Positions 63,220-64,000 of a DNA stretch of 64,000 nt are shown here, piece after piece; positions within the stretch are counted from its first letter, which is position 1, and each line of letters opens with the position of its first letter. This DNA comes from Desulfovibrio sp. G11 (lineage in GTDB: Bacteria; Desulfobacterota; Desulfovibrionia; Desulfovibrionales; Desulfovibrionaceae). A model generated the notes under the pieces. The model saw only the letters and a program-made list of their open reading frames with translations, was not told the DNA's origin and did no database searches. The stretch covers positions 1,172,501 to 1,236,500 of the forward strand of contig NZ_LT984798.1 in assembly GCF_900243745.1 (NCBI RefSeq), in the 5' to 3' direction. Position numbers and translations under genes: made by a program.

Positions 63220-64000
63220 ATGGCTTTGACCTCAGTACCCGGAGACATCTGCCGGAAAATCTGTGTGGCGTTGATTTTGACGGCATCAGAAGAAAAACCG
63301 TTATCGCGGAACACCGCGCGTAAAGGTTTAGCGCGGGTGAGTTCTTTGACCAACTCCTCGGTAAGGCCGGTATCAAAGCAGGCCACAAGGGCGTTTTCGT
63401 CCACGAAAAAGACGGTTTTACCCAGGATGGTTTCCTTGCGGATGGGCAGGGTCAAATCCACGCCCCAGTCCACCAGCACTTGGAAGAGCAAGTCTTCCGG
63501 AGTTCGCCCCAGCTTGATGTTGTCGGTCATCATGTCCAGCATAGACTGGTTCAGCCTGTCCGGCGTGTAATACACATCGGCCATATTGGAAGAATCGACT
63601 TTGAGGACGCGAAAGCCAGTGTCGGGAAAGGGTGAAGTATGAAGGATGGAGGATGAATTTGGAGCACCGGCCAACAAATCCCCCTGTTTCACCTTTTCTT
63701 CTGCCTTTCTTTCCGCATTCATCTTTCTCACTTTATCCTTAATATTGTCACCGGCGCGACGAATGCGTTCCTTCGAAATCTCCGAGATTAAAGGCTTGAG
63801 TCCTATCTGTTTGCAGAAATTGTAAGCCTCTTTTGCATCATTACTATCCTGCCCAATTATCTCTGGATATTGTATACTTATAAATCTGCGGTCTGCGCCT
63901 TCTCGCTGGTTGATTTCAAGCACGGCATGCGCAAGGGTCGAGGAACCAGCAAACATATCAAGGCAGACATCCTGCGGTCCAGTCATAAAGGATATAAGAC
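63216..64000 (-). CDS. Type III DNA methyltransferase Mod, 5' end outside window
   Basis: The C-terminal about 260 residues of a beta-class adenine methyltransferase. The SAM-binding motif I is DMFAGSSTLAHAV; the frame is open to the right edge (…LISFMTGPQDVCLD), so the catalytic DPPY motif and target-recognition region lie outside. The remaining part has a charged linker and a type-III-specific C-terminal domain (VLVDWGVDLTLPIRKE). It methylates the recognition site and is needed for Res specificity. Stop overlaps the rhuM-like start by 4 bp. Confidence 0.9.
   Translation of the reverse strand, partial: LISFMTGPQDVCLDMFAGSSTLAHAVLEINQREGADRRFISIQYPEIIGQDSNDAKEAYNFCKQIGLKPLISEISKERIRRAGDNIKDKVRKMNAERKAEEKVKQGDLLAGAPNSSSILHTSPFPDTGFRVLKVDSSNMADVYYTPDRLNQSMLDMMTDNIKLGRTPEDLLFQVLVDWGVDLTLPIRKETILGKTVFFVDENALVACFDTGLTEELVKELTRAKPLRAVFRDNGFSSDAVKINATQIFRQMSPGTEVKAI

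Overview
The window looks like a chromosome segment of a Desulfovibrio-type sulfate-reducing bacterium. The evidence is a GC-rich chromosomal half, a TunR-type tungstate/molybdate regulator (a family described from Desulfovibrio) beside modABC, a ZraSR/ZraP-like system, a proton-translocating transhydrogenase operon, and many chemotaxis and two-component genes. No species name can be fixed from the sequence alone.

Bases 1-29,000 are mostly ordinary chromosome. In order: the end of argB, a degenerate-GGDEF/EAL protein, an HD phosphohydrolase, a ZraR/ZraS-like pair with a divergent ZraP-like periplasmic protein, an intact IS1595-family element with its 8-bp target duplication, a chemoreceptor, an Elp3-like radical SAM protein, an IHF/HU-type protein, an MBOAT plus SGNH pair for glycan O-acylation, a Sel1-repeat protein, a cobalamin riboswitch in front of a wrecked metE, an AbrB-type membrane protein, pntAA-pntAB-pntB, a CycA-like amino-acid permease and alanine racemase. 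Two things stand out. PntB carries four tandem NADP(H)-binding domains instead of one. The B12 riboswitch now controls a metE with most of its coding sequence deleted.

Bases 29,000-41,230 hold three IS4-family copies (copies 1 and 3 look identical and inverted; copy 2 is diverged) around modABC/tunR, a kup truncated at its 3' end, a DUF488 gene and an MFS transporter that lost its N-terminus. Only copy 1 has a target-site duplication. Copies 2 and 3 sit at rearrangement junctions.

From 41,230 onward the base composition drops and the content is mobile DNA. There is an IS-truncated integrase with its excisionase, a primase-like zinc-finger gene cut by an ISL3-family element, a 1-kb AT-rich stretch full of palindromes, a minimal tyrosine recombinase, and a 2.4-kb module (unknown gene, DUF1883, YjzC-like, candidate small RNA, XRE regulator, ImmA/IrrE peptidase). 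That module is bracketed by a perfect 178-bp inverted repeat carrying the 3' end of a tmRNA (ssrA) gene, a classic attachment site. A full-length phage-type integrase follows. Next comes a minus-strand cluster: ERF annealase, Fe-S RecB-like nuclease, AbrB/PIN toxin-antitoxin, CobS-like AAA+, DUF3150, CobT-like VWA protein and two tiny proteins. The window ends with a type III restriction-modification operon (mod, rhuM-like gene, res) that runs off the right edge. The recombination pair probably processes or repairs element DNA, and the AAA+/DUF3150/VWA trio resembles a MoxR-type ATPase working with a VWA partner. The RM system, the toxin-antitoxin pair and the XRE/ImmA module are typical cargo for maintenance, defence and induction control.
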